Shown here: positions 49,946 through 58,344 of the stretch, piece after piece
Numbering within the stretch: position 1 is the stretch's first letter
How the letters are laid out: each line of letters starts with the position of its first letter
Assembly (NCBI RefSeq): GCF_001720485.1
Contig: NZ_CP017114.1
Span: forward strand, 1,426,001-1,490,000
Length of the DNA stretch: 64,000 bases
Direction of reading: 5' to 3'
DNA from: Cobetia marina
GTDB taxonomy: Bacteria > Pseudomonadota > Gammaproteobacteria > Pseudomonadales > Halomonadaceae
Made by a program: the position numbers and the translations under genes
The notes under the pieces: generated by a model
The model's database searches: none
The model's input: only the letters and a program-made list of their open reading frames with translations
What the model was told of the DNA's origin: nothing

Positions 49946-50695
49946 TTGACCACACGTGAAGGCGGTGGCGTACAGGTCGTGGCCAGGGTCGCGGCGATTC
50001 TCAAGAGCCTGGAAGGCAATGAGCGGGGCATGAGTCTGGGGGAGATCGCGCAGCGCAGTGAGCTGCCGCGCTCCACCGTCAAGCGGCTGGTGGACGCGCT
50101 GGCGCAGGAGGATCTGCTGGAGATTCATGGGCATGGCGGTATCCGGCTGGGGTCTGCCTTGATGCGACTGGCGCGGCATAGCCAGCTCGACATCACCACG
50201 CACGCCAAGTCATTTCTGGAAGCCTTGAGTGTCACCACCGAGGAGACGGTGGTGCTCTGCAGCCTGAGCGGCAACGAGTTGCTGATACTGCATTCCGTAT
50301 TGTCCCCGCAGCCCCTGCGGGTATCGCCGATGGCCGGCAATTTCCTCTCACTGCACGCGACGTCCAGTGGCAAGGTCCTGCTGGCACACCTGCAGGACGC
50401 GCAGGTCAAGCACTTGCTGGGAACCGCGCTCACGGCTTACACGGAGAAGACCGCGAACATGCCCGAGCTGCTCGAGCAGCTGGCGGAGATTCGTCGCTGC
50501 GGATACGCATACGACGCCGGTGAGCACACCCGCGGGGTCGCGGCCATCGCCATGGGTCTCGAGACCAGTCAGGGGCATTACGCCATCTCGGTACTGGGAC
50601 CGGAATGGCGCATTGCCAGCCGGCATGACGAGATCAAGACGGCCCTCGGCCAGACCCGTGACGAGATGCTCAAGACGTTCCGGTCGCTGGAGTGA
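49946..50695 (+). CDS. IclR family transcriptional regulator
   Basis: 249 residues using a TTG start at 49946, chosen because AAGGAG lies 7 bases upstream and the family sequence begins right after it (TTREGGGVQVVARVAAILKSLE). The N-terminal winged helix spans ~residues 10-70 (MSLGEIAQRSELPRSTVKRLVDALAQEDLLE). The effector domain has KSFLEALSVTTEETVVLCSLSGNELLILH, LSLHATSSGKVLLAHL and RRCGYAYDAGEHTRGVAAIAMGL. Divergent position and the shared palindrome imply control of the efflux pump genes. The inducer is unknown. Confidence 0.9.
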   Translation: MTTREGGGVQVVARVAAILKSLEGNERGMSLGEIAQRSELPRSTVKRLVDALAQEDLLEIHGHGGIRLGSALMRLARHSQLDITTHAKSFLEALSVTTEETVVLCSLSGNELLILHSVLSPQPLRVSPMAGNFLSLHATSSGKVLLAHLQDAQVKHLLGTALTAYTEKTANMPELLEQLAEIRRCGYAYDAGEHTRGVAAIAMGLETSQGHYAISVLGPEWRIASRHDEIKTALGQTRDEMLKTFRSLE

Positions 50696-50775
50696 AGACG
50701 TCGACAAGAGGCAGGGGGCAGAAGAAGGCTGCAGATCACCAGAGAGGTGGCGGTGAGGCGGGGGAAGAGATGAAT

Positions 50776-50817
50776 CAGACACGCCACGGGCCTTGAGTAG
50801 GCGCCGTGGCGTGTCTG
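50776..50817. terminator. Hairpin between IclR and haloacid dehalogenase genes
   Basis: A 14-base perfect inverted repeat (CAGACACGCCACGG and complement) around a 14-base loop, between convergent genes. There is no T-run on either side, so it is a probable shared transcription end with limited certainty. Confidence 0.6.
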
Positions 50818-50844
50818 TCATGCGGCTTTCACCAGCGGGGGAGA

Positions 50845-51540
50845 TCAGGCGTGTCGGGTGGCGATCAGGTGATCGGCCAGGGTCATCAACTCATCGGCCA
50901 CATGGTCCGGTGTCGGGACATTGCTTGCCGGCAGCACGGCATTGTGCGGACGCGTCAGGAGTGCACCCTGCATGCCGGCTGCCTGGGCGCCGATGGTATC
51001 CCAGACGTGACAGGCGACCATGCACATGTCATCGAGCTTGACCTCGAGTTGCTCGGCCACGTGCTGGTAGGTCGCGGGCGCCGGCTTGAACTGTTCCACG
51101 GCTCCGACACTGAAGTGCTGCTCGAAGGCCTCGCTGATGCCGGCCTTTTCCAACGGTGTCGGTGAGGCACCGGCGGGAGAGTTGGTCAGGGTCACCAGAC
51201 GGAAACCGGCCTGCTTCAAGCGCTCAAGCGCCGGTGCGACGTCGGGGTGAGCCGGCATCTCGGCCATGCGCGACTTGAGCTCATCGATATCGCTGTCCTT
51301 GAGCGTGACCTGATGGATATCGGCGACCATCTTCAGGACACCCACGCCAAGCTCACCGAAGGGGGTATAGCGATGCGCAAGCGTCATGGTCTGGGAATAC
51401 AGCACCAGTTGCGCGAACCATTCACGCAGCACGCCTTCATCGCCGAAGACGCGCCCGAACAGCGGTGAAAGGGTGGTGATGTCGAGCAGGGTCTCGTTGA
51501 CGTCGAATACCAGAACGGAGACGGGCTTTGGGGTGGACAT
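50845..51540 (-). CDS. Haloacid dehalogenase, type II
   Basis: 231-residue HAD-fold hydrolase predicted to dehalogenate short 2-haloalkanoates such as L-2-haloacids. VLVFDVNETLLDITTLSPLFGRVFGDEGVLREWFAQLVLY supplies nucleophile Asp13 and the family's DVNETL and substrate-loop residues. VTLTNSPAGASPTPLEKAGI (motif II Thr/Ser-Asn), FKPAPATYQHVAEQL (motif III Lys) and CMVACHVWDTIGAQAAGMQGALL (motif IV) follow. The cluster ends with a His-rich tail. A few members of this group act on other substrates. The ATG at 51540 has AGGAG 5 bases upstream. Confidence 0.88.
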   Translation of the reverse strand: MSTPKPVSVLVFDVNETLLDITTLSPLFGRVFGDEGVLREWFAQLVLYSQTMTLAHRYTPFGELGVGVLKMVADIHQVTLKDSDIDELKSRMAEMPAHPDVAPALERLKQAGFRLVTLTNSPAGASPTPLEKAGISEAFEQHFSVGAVEQFKPAPATYQHVAEQLEVKLDDMCMVACHVWDTIGAQAAGMQGALLTRPHNAVLPASNVPTPDHVADELMTLADHLIATRHA

Positions 51541-51831
51541 GAACACTCCTGGACAGACTGGGTGTGGGGTGTGGGCCTGGGGAGGCAGTACAGCGGATGT
51601 CGGTGAAAGGAGTCTCCCTGCATTGCTGGCCCGGTAGCGCCCATCGATTGCCTACCAGCTTACGCAAATTTGAATGATTGCTCAACAATCGACAGGAGGC
51701 GACCGTGATGGGGCCTGGCCATGACGAAAAAATCCCCTTGCCCCTTCTGATGACAGGGGGCAAGGGGCGCTGGTTCGATGCACGCATGCGTCGGTCATCG
51801 ACTCATGCGTGCATCGCTGCCTGGGGCTTGA

Positions 51832-52350
51832 TCAGTCGTTCTGATAGGCACCGGCGGCATAGGTCATTTCATAGCTGTGGCTGTAGACCTCGAGGATGTT
51901 GCCGAACGGGTCTTCCATGTAGACCATGCGGAACGGCTTCTCGCCCGGGAAGTACTCGCGTACCGGCATGCGCTGCTTGCCGCCGGCGGCCACGATGCGT
52001 TCGGCCAGCCCTTCGACGTCCGGGTCCTGAACGCAGAAGTGGAAGATGCCGGTCTTCCAGTACTCGAAGTTGTTCTCCGGCGTCTCGTGGTTCGGGAATT
52101 CGAAGATCTCGACCCCGATACGATCACCGGTGGACAGGTGGGCGATGCGGAAGCTGCCCCAACCCGGACCGAAGACATCGCTGCACATCACGCCGATGGC
52201 GGAGTCGTCTTCGGTGATGGTGGTCGGCTCCATCACCACGTACCACCCCAGTACCTCGGTATAGAACTTGACGGCGGCTTCCACATCACCGACGGACAGG
52301 CCGATGTGGGAGAAGGTGCGCGGATACGGTGTGTGCTTTTCGCTGCTCAT
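51832..52350 (-). CDS. VOC family (glyoxalase/dioxygenase-like) protein
   Basis: 172-residue vicinal-oxygen-chelate protein with two beta-alpha-beta3 modules: FSHIGLSVGDVEAAVKFYTEVLGWYVV (His as first metal ligand) and IFHFCVQDPDVEGLAERIVAAGG (second His), ending MVYMEDPFGNILEVYSHSYE (Glu ligand). It has the four-ligand pattern of an active metal enzyme, but VOC families include lyases, dioxygenases and resistance proteins, so the reaction is open. It is divergent from the LysR regulator at 52572, which may control it. Confidence 0.85.
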   Translation of the reverse strand: MSSEKHTPYPRTFSHIGLSVGDVEAAVKFYTEVLGWYVVMEPTTITEDDSAIGVMCSDVFGPGWGSFRIAHLSTGDRIGVEIFEFPNHETPENNFEYWKTGIFHFCVQDPDVEGLAERIVAAGGKQRMPVREYFPGEKPFRMVYMEDPFGNILEVYSHSYEMTYAAGAYQND

Positions 52351-52571
52351 GATTCACCTCGTGAAGGGAGTCGTGAAGGGAATTGGCTCAGTCACTGTCT
52401 GCGTGACGTTGGATGCCATCTTGGGTGTCATGAGCAATAATGAAAACTACGTAGCTGTTATGATAGTGATAAGAGTTCGTTATGGCGGACCGGCGTCGTC
52501 GCCGATCAGGACTGCCTGCTGTCAGGCCAGACACGTCCCGGGCGCCATGACTGTCGCAACGAGGAGCCGAC

Positions 52572-53447
52572 ATGCTGCAACCCCAGTGGTTACGTACCTT
52601 CCGCACTCTGGTGAGTGTCGGCAATTTCACGCGCACCGCAGAGCAGCTCGATCTGACCCAGGCCGCTGTCAGCCAGCATGTGCGACATCTGGAAACCCAG
52701 CTGGGCAAGCTGTTGATTCGACATCCTCGCAAGCTCGAGCTGACACCGGCCGGCCATGCGTTGCTGGATTACGCGCGCGAGATGGAGACGGCGGAGCAGC
52801 GCCTGGCCCAGCGCCTGGCCGGCAATGAAGACAGTCACGGGGATATTCGGCTGATCACGCCGGGTAGCATCGGACTGGCGCTTTACCCCCGCTTGCTGGC
52901 GCTGCAGCAGGCGTCACCCGGTCTCAATATCCATCATCGCTTCGCCCCCACGCGCGAAGTGGTGGAGTCAGTGCTTGAGAATCGCTTCGAGCTGGGCATC
53001 GTCACCCAGAAGCCGGATGACCCGCGCCTGAGCGTGACGGAGCTGACCCGCGAGCCACTTGAGCTGGTGGTGCCGGCGGGTGTCGAGATCCATGACTGGC
53101 GCGATCTCGAGACGTTGGGCTTCATCGATCATCCCGATGGCCAGGACATGGCGTCACGACTGCTCAGTCGGCGTTTCCCGGGCAATCCGGGCGTCCGCTC
53201 ATTGCCGCGCAGTGGCTCCACCAATCAGATCAGCCTGATTCTGGAACCGGTGGCCTGCGGGCTGGGCTTCAGTGTCGTGCCTCGCCATGCCCGTGAGGCC
53301 TTCCAGAATCCTCAGGCCATCAAGGTGGTGGCACCCGCAGACGGGGATGTCGAGGTGGTGGATACGCTGTGGTGGATCACGCGGGCGGAGTGGCCGCTGT
53401 CAGCGCGCGCCAGACGGGTACAGCGCGATCTTCAGGCCGGTCTCTGA
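52572..53447 (+). CDS. LysR family transcriptional regulator
   Basis: 291 residues. The N-terminal winged helix is LQPQWLRTFRTLVSVGNFTRTAEQLDLTQAAVSQHVRHLETQLGKLLI. The effector-binding domain begins near residue 90 (GDIRLITPGSIGLALYPRLLALQQASPGLNI). It is divergent from the VOC gene with a 221-base gap containing an AT-rich stretch at 52438-52490, a likely shared promoter region. It converges with a second LysR gene only 26 bases downstream. Confidence 0.92.
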   Translation: MLQPQWLRTFRTLVSVGNFTRTAEQLDLTQAAVSQHVRHLETQLGKLLIRHPRKLELTPAGHALLDYAREMETAEQRLAQRLAGNEDSHGDIRLITPGSIGLALYPRLLALQQASPGLNIHHRFAPTREVVESVLENRFELGIVTQKPDDPRLSVTELTREPLELVVPAGVEIHDWRDLETLGFIDHPDGQDMASRLLSRRFPGNPGVRSLPRSGSTNQISLILEPVACGLGFSVVPRHAREAFQNPQAIKVVAPADGDVEVVDTLWWITRAEWPLSARARRVQRDLQAGL

Positions 53448-53473
53448 GAGCTGATGAGTGAGGAGGGCGGGCG

Positions 53474-54442
53474 TCAGGCGTCAGGCAATGTCAGGCCTGA
53501 GAATTCGCGCATCAACCAGCGGGTGATGGGCTGGATCACGGCGCTGTTGGGATGGCGGACACTCATGCGATAGCCATGACGGTCACGCGAGATATGCGGC
53601 GTCAGGGCGATCAGCGAGCCGTTGTCGAGCAGGTCCTGAATGACGTGACTCCAGCCCAGCGCGACTCCCTGATGGTTGACGGCGGCGTTCAGCGTCAGCG
53701 GGAAGTTGTTGAAGGGAAAGGCCTTGTCGAGACGCGGTACCGGCAGTCCCGCATGACGACACCAGGTGGCCCAGTCCAGCCAGCGGCTATCGCGCATGTC
53801 CAGATGCAGCAGCGTGATGCGCGACAGCGCCTCGGCATCCAACCCCTTCTCCAGCCCATGACGCCGCGCGTAATCCGGGGAGCAGACAGGAAAGGCGCGC
53901 TCCGCGACCACCAGCGTATCGCGATGATCGCCCGTCAGCGGCGGGCCGAAGCGGATCGCGATATCGGCCTGCTGCATCTGCGGGTCTTCATCGCGATCGA
54001 TCGGCAGCAGCGTGAAGTGACACTCCGGAAAGGCCTGCTCCAACCGCTCCAGCCGCGGGCGCAGCCAGACGTGGGCGAAACCGGCACCCGCGGCGATGGT
54101 GATGCGCGGTGTCGGCTTGTGCACCTTGCGACGTGCTTCCGTGACGGCGCTGCAGACCTGGCCAAGTCCGCCTGCCAGTTCGGTATGGAAGGTCTCGCCG
54201 TAGTGGTTGAGGATCAGCCTGCCGCCCTGGCGATCGAACAGCGGATGGCCCAGGTGCTCCTCCAGCGCGCGGATGCGCTGGGAGATGGTGGGCTGGGTGG
54301 TATCCAGCTCATTGGCCGCAGCCGTCATCGAGCCCAGGCGAACCGTCACGTCAAAGGCGACCAGCCCGCGCAGGGAGGGCAGGTCATCCAGAGGGCTGGC
54401 GGTATCGTCTGGCGCAGGGGAGCGTGTCTTTCGGGCCGGCAC
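53474..54442 (-). CDS. LysR family transcriptional regulator (GcvA-like)
   Basis: 322 residues with a ~22-residue charged leader before LPSLRGLVAFDVTVRLGSMTAAANELDTTQPTISQRIRALEEHLGHPLFDRQGGRL. The HTH wording and the C-terminal NFPLTLNAAVNHQGVALGWSHVIQDLLDNGSLIAL are typical of the GcvA-like LysR branch. Its target is not obvious: the neighbour upstream is a GFA family gene transcribed in the same direction, 235 bases away. The direct repeat at 54619-54657 is in that gap. Confidence 0.92.
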   Translation of the reverse strand: MPARKTRSPAPDDTASPLDDLPSLRGLVAFDVTVRLGSMTAAANELDTTQPTISQRIRALEEHLGHPLFDRQGGRLILNHYGETFHTELAGGLGQVCSAVTEARRKVHKPTPRITIAAGAGFAHVWLRPRLERLEQAFPECHFTLLPIDRDEDPQMQQADIAIRFGPPLTGDHRDTLVVAERAFPVCSPDYARRHGLEKGLDAEALSRITLLHLDMRDSRWLDWATWCRHAGLPVPRLDKAFPFNNFPLTLNAAVNHQGVALGWSHVIQDLLDNGSLIALTPHISRDRHGYRMSVRHPNSAVIQPITRWLMREFSGLTLPDA

Positions 54443-54618
54443 GGGAGTCCTCGCTGTGATGCACTGTCACGGCGATCCTGTCCTGGAATATCCGGGCCTG
54501 CGAGAGGCTTCACGCCGTACACCGCGGATATCAGGCAAGAGCGCCGCCTTGTATAGGCGGCACTTATACGCGACGCAGCGAGTGACATCAACGCTCAGCC
54601 CGGCGAATCAGGGCGCGA

Positions 54619-54657
54619 GGTCGCACCTGATCCTGACCAGGGTCGCACCTGTTCCTG
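54619..54657. repeat. 17-base direct repeat upstream of the GcvA-like regulator
   Basis: GGTCGCACCTGATCCTG at 54619-54635 and GGTCGCACCTGTTCCTG at 54641-54657 differ at one base and have a 22-base period, close to two helical turns. They lie 177 bases upstream of the LysR start and 20 bases after the GFA stop (both minus strand). They could be tandem regulator sites or a slippage repeat. Confidence 0.7.
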
Positions 54658-54676
54658 TTGGAGGGCGTTCCTGAGC

Positions 54677-55153
54677 TTACTGAGTGCCGCGCTCGGCAAT
54701 TCGCGCATGCCAGGCCGCGATGCTCTCGTCGGGATACTCGGCGTGATGGGCATCACGCGCCTCGTGCGCGACTTCCACCCAGTTGGCCTTGCTGTCGAGC
54801 ATGATGTGGACATGCTCCGGTGGCACGGGCAGCGGGGTGTCGATCGCCCCCGCCTGCGGGTGGATCAGTTCTGGCCAGCGGGCATCGTAGAGCCACAGTG
54901 CACTGCCGCAGTGCTTGCAGAAATGACGTTCCGCCGGGCTTTCGACCCCGTCGATCACCGCGTGATAGATCGAGATGTGCTCGCGGCCTTCCACCTTGAG
55001 GGTGCCGGCGTCGCCCGCCAGGTTGATCGCATGGCCGCCGCTGCCTGCCGTCTTGCGACAGATCGAGCAGTAGCAGCGCTGGTACGGGTAGGGATGCGGC
55101 GACTCAAGCTGGAATGTGACGGCCTTGCAGTGGCACGAACCTTCAAGCTGCAT
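54677..55153 (-). CDS. GFA family (glutathione-dependent formaldehyde-activating-like) protein
   Basis: 158 residues from the ATG at 55153. The Cys pattern of the GFA zinc fold is complete: GSCHCKAVTF, RCYCSICRKTAGSGG and HFCKHCGSALWLYD. Family members are often annotated as glutathione-dependent formaldehyde-activating enzymes or as CENP-V-like, but activity has been questioned for many. Here the protein lacks any formaldehyde-pathway neighbour. The frame upstream of 55153 has no family residues. AGGAGGA just before the ATG supports the start. Confidence 0.88.
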   Translation of the reverse strand: MQLEGSCHCKAVTFQLESPHPYPYQRCYCSICRKTAGSGGHAINLAGDAGTLKVEGREHISIYHAVIDGVESPAERHFCKHCGSALWLYDARWPELIHPQAGAIDTPLPVPPEHVHIMLDSKANWVEVAHEARDAHHAEYPDESIAAWHARIAERGTQ

Positions 55154-55277
55154 GAGAAATCCTCCTTGTGATGCCTGGGCGAGGGCGCTGGCGAGGCTGG
55201 GGCCGAGAGGGTGACTCAATCCAGAGGCAGGGGGATCGCTCTGTCACTTGTCGCTCTGCCTGCCCGGCAGGAGATTC

Positions 55278-55604
55278 TCACATCGCCAGCGCATAGACAT
55301 AGACCTCGAGCTCACGATTGTCGTCGAGAATGACGGTGGTGACGCGACGCTGATAGATGGGGCCCTCGAAGTCATCGAGAGCGTCCCAATGCTCGGGCAG
55401 CTGCGGTGAGGAAAAGACGTGGCCGCGTATCACCTGCCCCGTGTTGTCGACCACCAGCCCGGGGAAGTTGTGCTCGGTACCCTGATCGCTGTTCTCGAGT
55501 CGGCCGCGCAGATAGGCCGGGCGCCATTCGCCATCGATGTTGGCGATGACATGTTCGTTGAGTCCGCCTGGCCCCAGCGGGCCATAGATGAAGAGGTGTT
55601 CCAT
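55278..55604 (-). CDS. Gamma-glutamylcyclotransferase (AIG2-like) family protein
   Basis: 108 residues. MEHLFIYGPLGPGGLNEHVI is the YGxLxxG substrate-binding loop of the GGCT fold, although the family's usual YGTL is YGPL here. AYLRGRLEN, VRGHVFSSPQLPEHWDALDDFEGPIYQRRVTTVIL (with a catalytic Glu in the D-x-F/Y-E-G motif) and VYVYAL complete the small barrel. Family enzymes cleave gamma-glutamyl or glutathione-type peptides to 5-oxoproline; substrate here is unknown. Confidence 0.88.
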   Translation of the reverse strand: MEHLFIYGPLGPGGLNEHVIANIDGEWRPAYLRGRLENSDQGTEHNFPGLVVDNTGQVIRGHVFSSPQLPEHWDALDDFEGPIYQRRVTTVILDDNRELEVYVYALAM

Positions 55605-55773
55605 GTGTCTGCCTGTCGGGTCGGGGAGGGGGAATGCGTCTCAAGGAGCGAGACTGCCGCATCATCAGGGACAGTCTTCATGGATACTTGCCTTGCCCCA
55701 CGATGATGAAGGCTGAGTGGCGAGGTTCAACCCCCTGTTGGCGTGGTGCGCTCAACGCAACGCCCACAAACCA

Positions 55774-55808
55774 CATTGCCCCCACTGGGCGGGCCAGTGG
55801 GGGCAATG
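55774..55808 (-). terminator. Hairpin after the HD-domain gene
   Basis: A 15-base perfect stem (CATTGCCCCCACTGG and complement) with a 5-base loop, about 60 bases beyond the HD gene stop on the minus strand. GTGGTTTGTGG follows on that strand, a modest T content, so a terminator is likely but not ideal. Confidence 0.7.
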
Positions 55809-55865
55809 GTCAATCACAGGAGTGGAGCAGGTCAGGCGCGATTCATGCGCCCGCCATCCACACGT

Positions 55866-56465
55866 TCAGACGCGGCTGTCGAAACCGCCGGCGGGCTCTT
55901 CGCCGATCACGTCCGGATCGAAGGGCTTGCGTGCGAAGACGCGACGCAGAGCCGGCTCGAAGTGCTCCAGCGGCGGGGTCGGATAGTCGGGGTCGAAGGC
56001 CGCCTGATCATAACGCTCGCAGAAATCCACACACTTCTGATACCAGGGGTGATCCTTGTAGATCTCGCGCTCGTTGCGGTCTTCGCCGTAGAAGTGACCG
56101 TAGTAGAACTTCTGGAACAGTCCATGGTGGTGGATGATCCAGGTGACCTCGGCACGCACATACGGGCGAATGATGGCGGCGGCCAGCTGCGAGTGATTGT
56201 AGGGCGCCAGCTCGTCACCCAGGTCATGCAGGAGGGTCGCGACGACGAGATCATCATCGCCACCGTCGGCTTCGGCACGTGCCGCTGACTGCAGGGAGTG
56301 CTCCAGACGGCTGACCTTGTAGCCGCTCAGACCATCATCGAGCTTGCGCAGGGCAAGCTTGAGGCGCTCCACCAGCCCTTCATTGAACTGATCCTCAAGA
56401 CGCTCGAGCAACGCATAGTCTTCTGCGGTGCCGTCCTTCATCTGGGTGAATGAAACCTGATCCAT
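55866..56465 (-). CDS. HD-domain protein, putative diiron oxygenase (TmpB/PhnZ-like)
   Basis: 199 residues. The ligand set of HD-type diiron oxygenases appears to be complete: His56 (RLEHSLQSA), His80-Asp81 (LLHDLGDE), His91 (YNHSQLAA), a His at 112-114 (IIHHHG) and Asp153 (RYDQAAFDPD). The His56-to-His80 spacing of 24 equals that of PhnZ as I recall it. A Tyr/Glu pair I associate with PhnZ substrate binding has no clear match: those positions are Leu46 and Tyr49. The ATG shares one base with the stop of the upstream dioxygenase (TAATG), so the two are coupled. By this context it would cleave the hydroxylated product of that enzyme. A simple phosphohydrolase is the alternative. Confidence 0.8.
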   Translation of the reverse strand: MDQVSFTQMKDGTAEDYALLERLEDQFNEGLVERLKLALRKLDDGLSGYKVSRLEHSLQSAARAEADGGDDDLVVATLLHDLGDELAPYNHSQLAAAIIRPYVRAEVTWIIHHHGLFQKFYYGHFYGEDRNEREIYKDHPWYQKCVDFCERYDQAAFDPDYPTPPLEHFEPALRRVFARKPFDPDVIGEEPAGGFDSRV

Positions 56466-57634
56466 TACGCCATTTCCTCACGGTTTTCTTGTTGTGCCTG
56501 CTGCTGACGCTGACGCATCAGGGTCGTGGCGAAGCGCTCACGCGGGCCGTCGCTGTCCATGTAGCAGCCCTGCAGGTGACGATGCCCCTCATTGGTGTCG
56601 AACGCCGTACGGCCATGCAGCACGCGGGTGTTGTCGAACATCATCAGCTCACCGGACTCGAGCTGGAAGCGAATCTCGTTGGCCGGGTCCTGGAACAGCT
56701 GTCCAAGACGCTGACGGGCCTGATGGTAGCGGCGCGTGTTCTCCAGCGACATGTGCGGCAGATGATCAAGACGCGGGCTGTAGTTGACGCCGATCGGCTC
56801 ACCATCGGCGCTCTCACGGATCACGCAGCGACGGGTGGTCAGCTCGGTACCGGCATCCAGGAAGCGGAAGCCCACCGGGGTGGTGCGCAGCAGTTCATAG
56901 CCTTCCGGCATCTCGGCCTTGAGCTGCTTGAGCGCATTCAGGCTGTCGACCAGCGTGGACAGGCCGCCAGTGGTCTCGTTGACCAGGCAATGCAGCATCT
57001 GGATGCCCGGCACCGGATCACGATACGGATTATCGGTGTGCGGTCCAAGTGCCACGCTGCGATAGGCCAGATCGTTGCCGGTCGGGCGCGAATACACCTC
57101 GAAGTAGCTGCCGAAGTTGGTGTCCTTCACGTAACCGAAGTGACCGGCCACTTCCAGAATGCGCTCCGGATCGGTCGGCACGTTCTGCACGATGATGTAG
57201 CCAAAGCGCAGATAGGCCTCCAGTGCCTTCTGGAAGTCCTCATTGTTGCCCATCTTCTCCCAGTCGACGCGCTGCGCCTGCTGATCGATGCCCGCATCCC
57301 AGCTCTCGGCCTTGGGGAACGGCGTGATGCCCTGCAGCTCATGCGCCAGCAGGGGGAGGTCATACACCTCGCAATGCCCGTCACTGAAAGTGAATTCCAC
57401 GTGCGTCTCATCGACCGGGCGCGCCGCGGTCAACTCGAGATTGACGTCGATGGCATGCGAATCGAACAGACGCTGGGTGGTGACTTCATCGAGCTGCTCC
57501 GGGTCCTGGGTGCGCTCGCGCAGCCACAGCGGGCTGACCGGCTCGAGGCCTTCAGCGGTGATCAGGTTCAGTGACAGCGGCGACTCGCTCAGGCTCAGCG
57601 GCAGCGCGTCGGACAGGGCATTGGTCAGGGACAT
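56465..57634 (-). CDS. Fe(II)/2-oxoglutarate dioxygenase, gamma-butyrobetaine hydroxylase/TmpA-like
   Basis: 389 residues. The N-terminal domain (~residues 1-95, with WLRERTQDPEQLDE and VEFTFSDGH) matches the GBBH-like N domain, but the zinc-binding Cys residues seen in animal enzymes are not evident. The TauD-type catalytic domain has LGPHTDNPYRDPVPGIQMLHCL (iron ligands His199 and Asp201) and NTRVLHGRTAF (His340), then HRHLQGCYMD (2-oxoglutarate Arg). Family members hydroxylate gamma-butyrobetaine to carnitine; TmpA hydroxylates 2-(trimethylammonio)ethylphosphonate. Coupling to an HD-domain gene favours the TmpA reading. Carnitine genes are absent here. Confidence 0.88.
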   Translation of the reverse strand: MSLTNALSDALPLSLSESPLSLNLITAEGLEPVSPLWLRERTQDPEQLDEVTTQRLFDSHAIDVNLELTAARPVDETHVEFTFSDGHCEVYDLPLLAHELQGITPFPKAESWDAGIDQQAQRVDWEKMGNNEDFQKALEAYLRFGYIIVQNVPTDPERILEVAGHFGYVKDTNFGSYFEVYSRPTGNDLAYRSVALGPHTDNPYRDPVPGIQMLHCLVNETTGGLSTLVDSLNALKQLKAEMPEGYELLRTTPVGFRFLDAGTELTTRRCVIRESADGEPIGVNYSPRLDHLPHMSLENTRRYHQARQRLGQLFQDPANEIRFQLESGELMMFDNTRVLHGRTAFDTNEGHRHLQGCYMDSDGPRERFATTLMRQRQQQAQQENREEMA

Positions 57635-58344
57635 GCAGGCATCTCTCCATTAGCACGGTTGTATATCGTGGCCATTATGGGAGCGAGGCATGGGACCTAA
57701 GTAGGGGGTGAGTGTTATTGGAGGGTATGCATTTTTCTTATGGAGTGAGCCGTGGCGAGATGACGTGAATGCTCAGCCTGAAGATGCTGACGTCACTGGG
57801 CGGTTGACGTGTTCTCGTGACTGCCGGGCGTGGGGGGGAGCACTCCCTTAACCACCACTCATACCAGGGACTCTCGGCTGCGATGGACGATGATATTGAC
57901 ATGCCATTGGTCGCATATAGGAGGTCTTGCGTGTCAAGAAATCCAGCGAATCACTCCTGTAAGACCAAAGGATAAATGCGATTTTATTTCTCTATATCAA
58001 TGACTTGTATTTTAAGCGGGGCGCTCGAAAAGAGAATTTTCGTGAAATTGACTGCGTGTAATCATAGTTTGTCGAACCCGTAATATGAATACATATTTAT
58101 ATATTAAACAAGAATTAAAACGACATTTCATATTTTTGGTGTGCTTGCTAGCTTTGGTGAAACGCCATTTCATTCGCTTGATTCAAGGAGAGGCGTGATG
58201 CCACGGGGTCCTGCTCGAAAAGTGCTCGTCAGGTGATGAGTTACGCACTGCCCCCCTTAAGACCGGAAGTCATCGGAGTGCCCTGCCGCGGCACGGCGCT
58301 TCATCTCTGCACGCCATACGCCAAATAAATACAAGAGGCACAAG
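57635..58344. other. AT-rich intergenic region before the symporter, 710 bp
   Basis: No gene found. The part from about 57700 to 58180 is much more AT-rich than the genes on either side, with runs such as ATACATATTTATATATTAAA, and contains a small CGAAAA-GAGAA-TTTTCG stem near 58026-58042. It must hold the promoter for the symporter and the start of the dioxygenase transcript. The composition shift marks the likely edge of an acquired segment. A -35/-10 pair could not be chosen with confidence. Confidence 0.55.
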
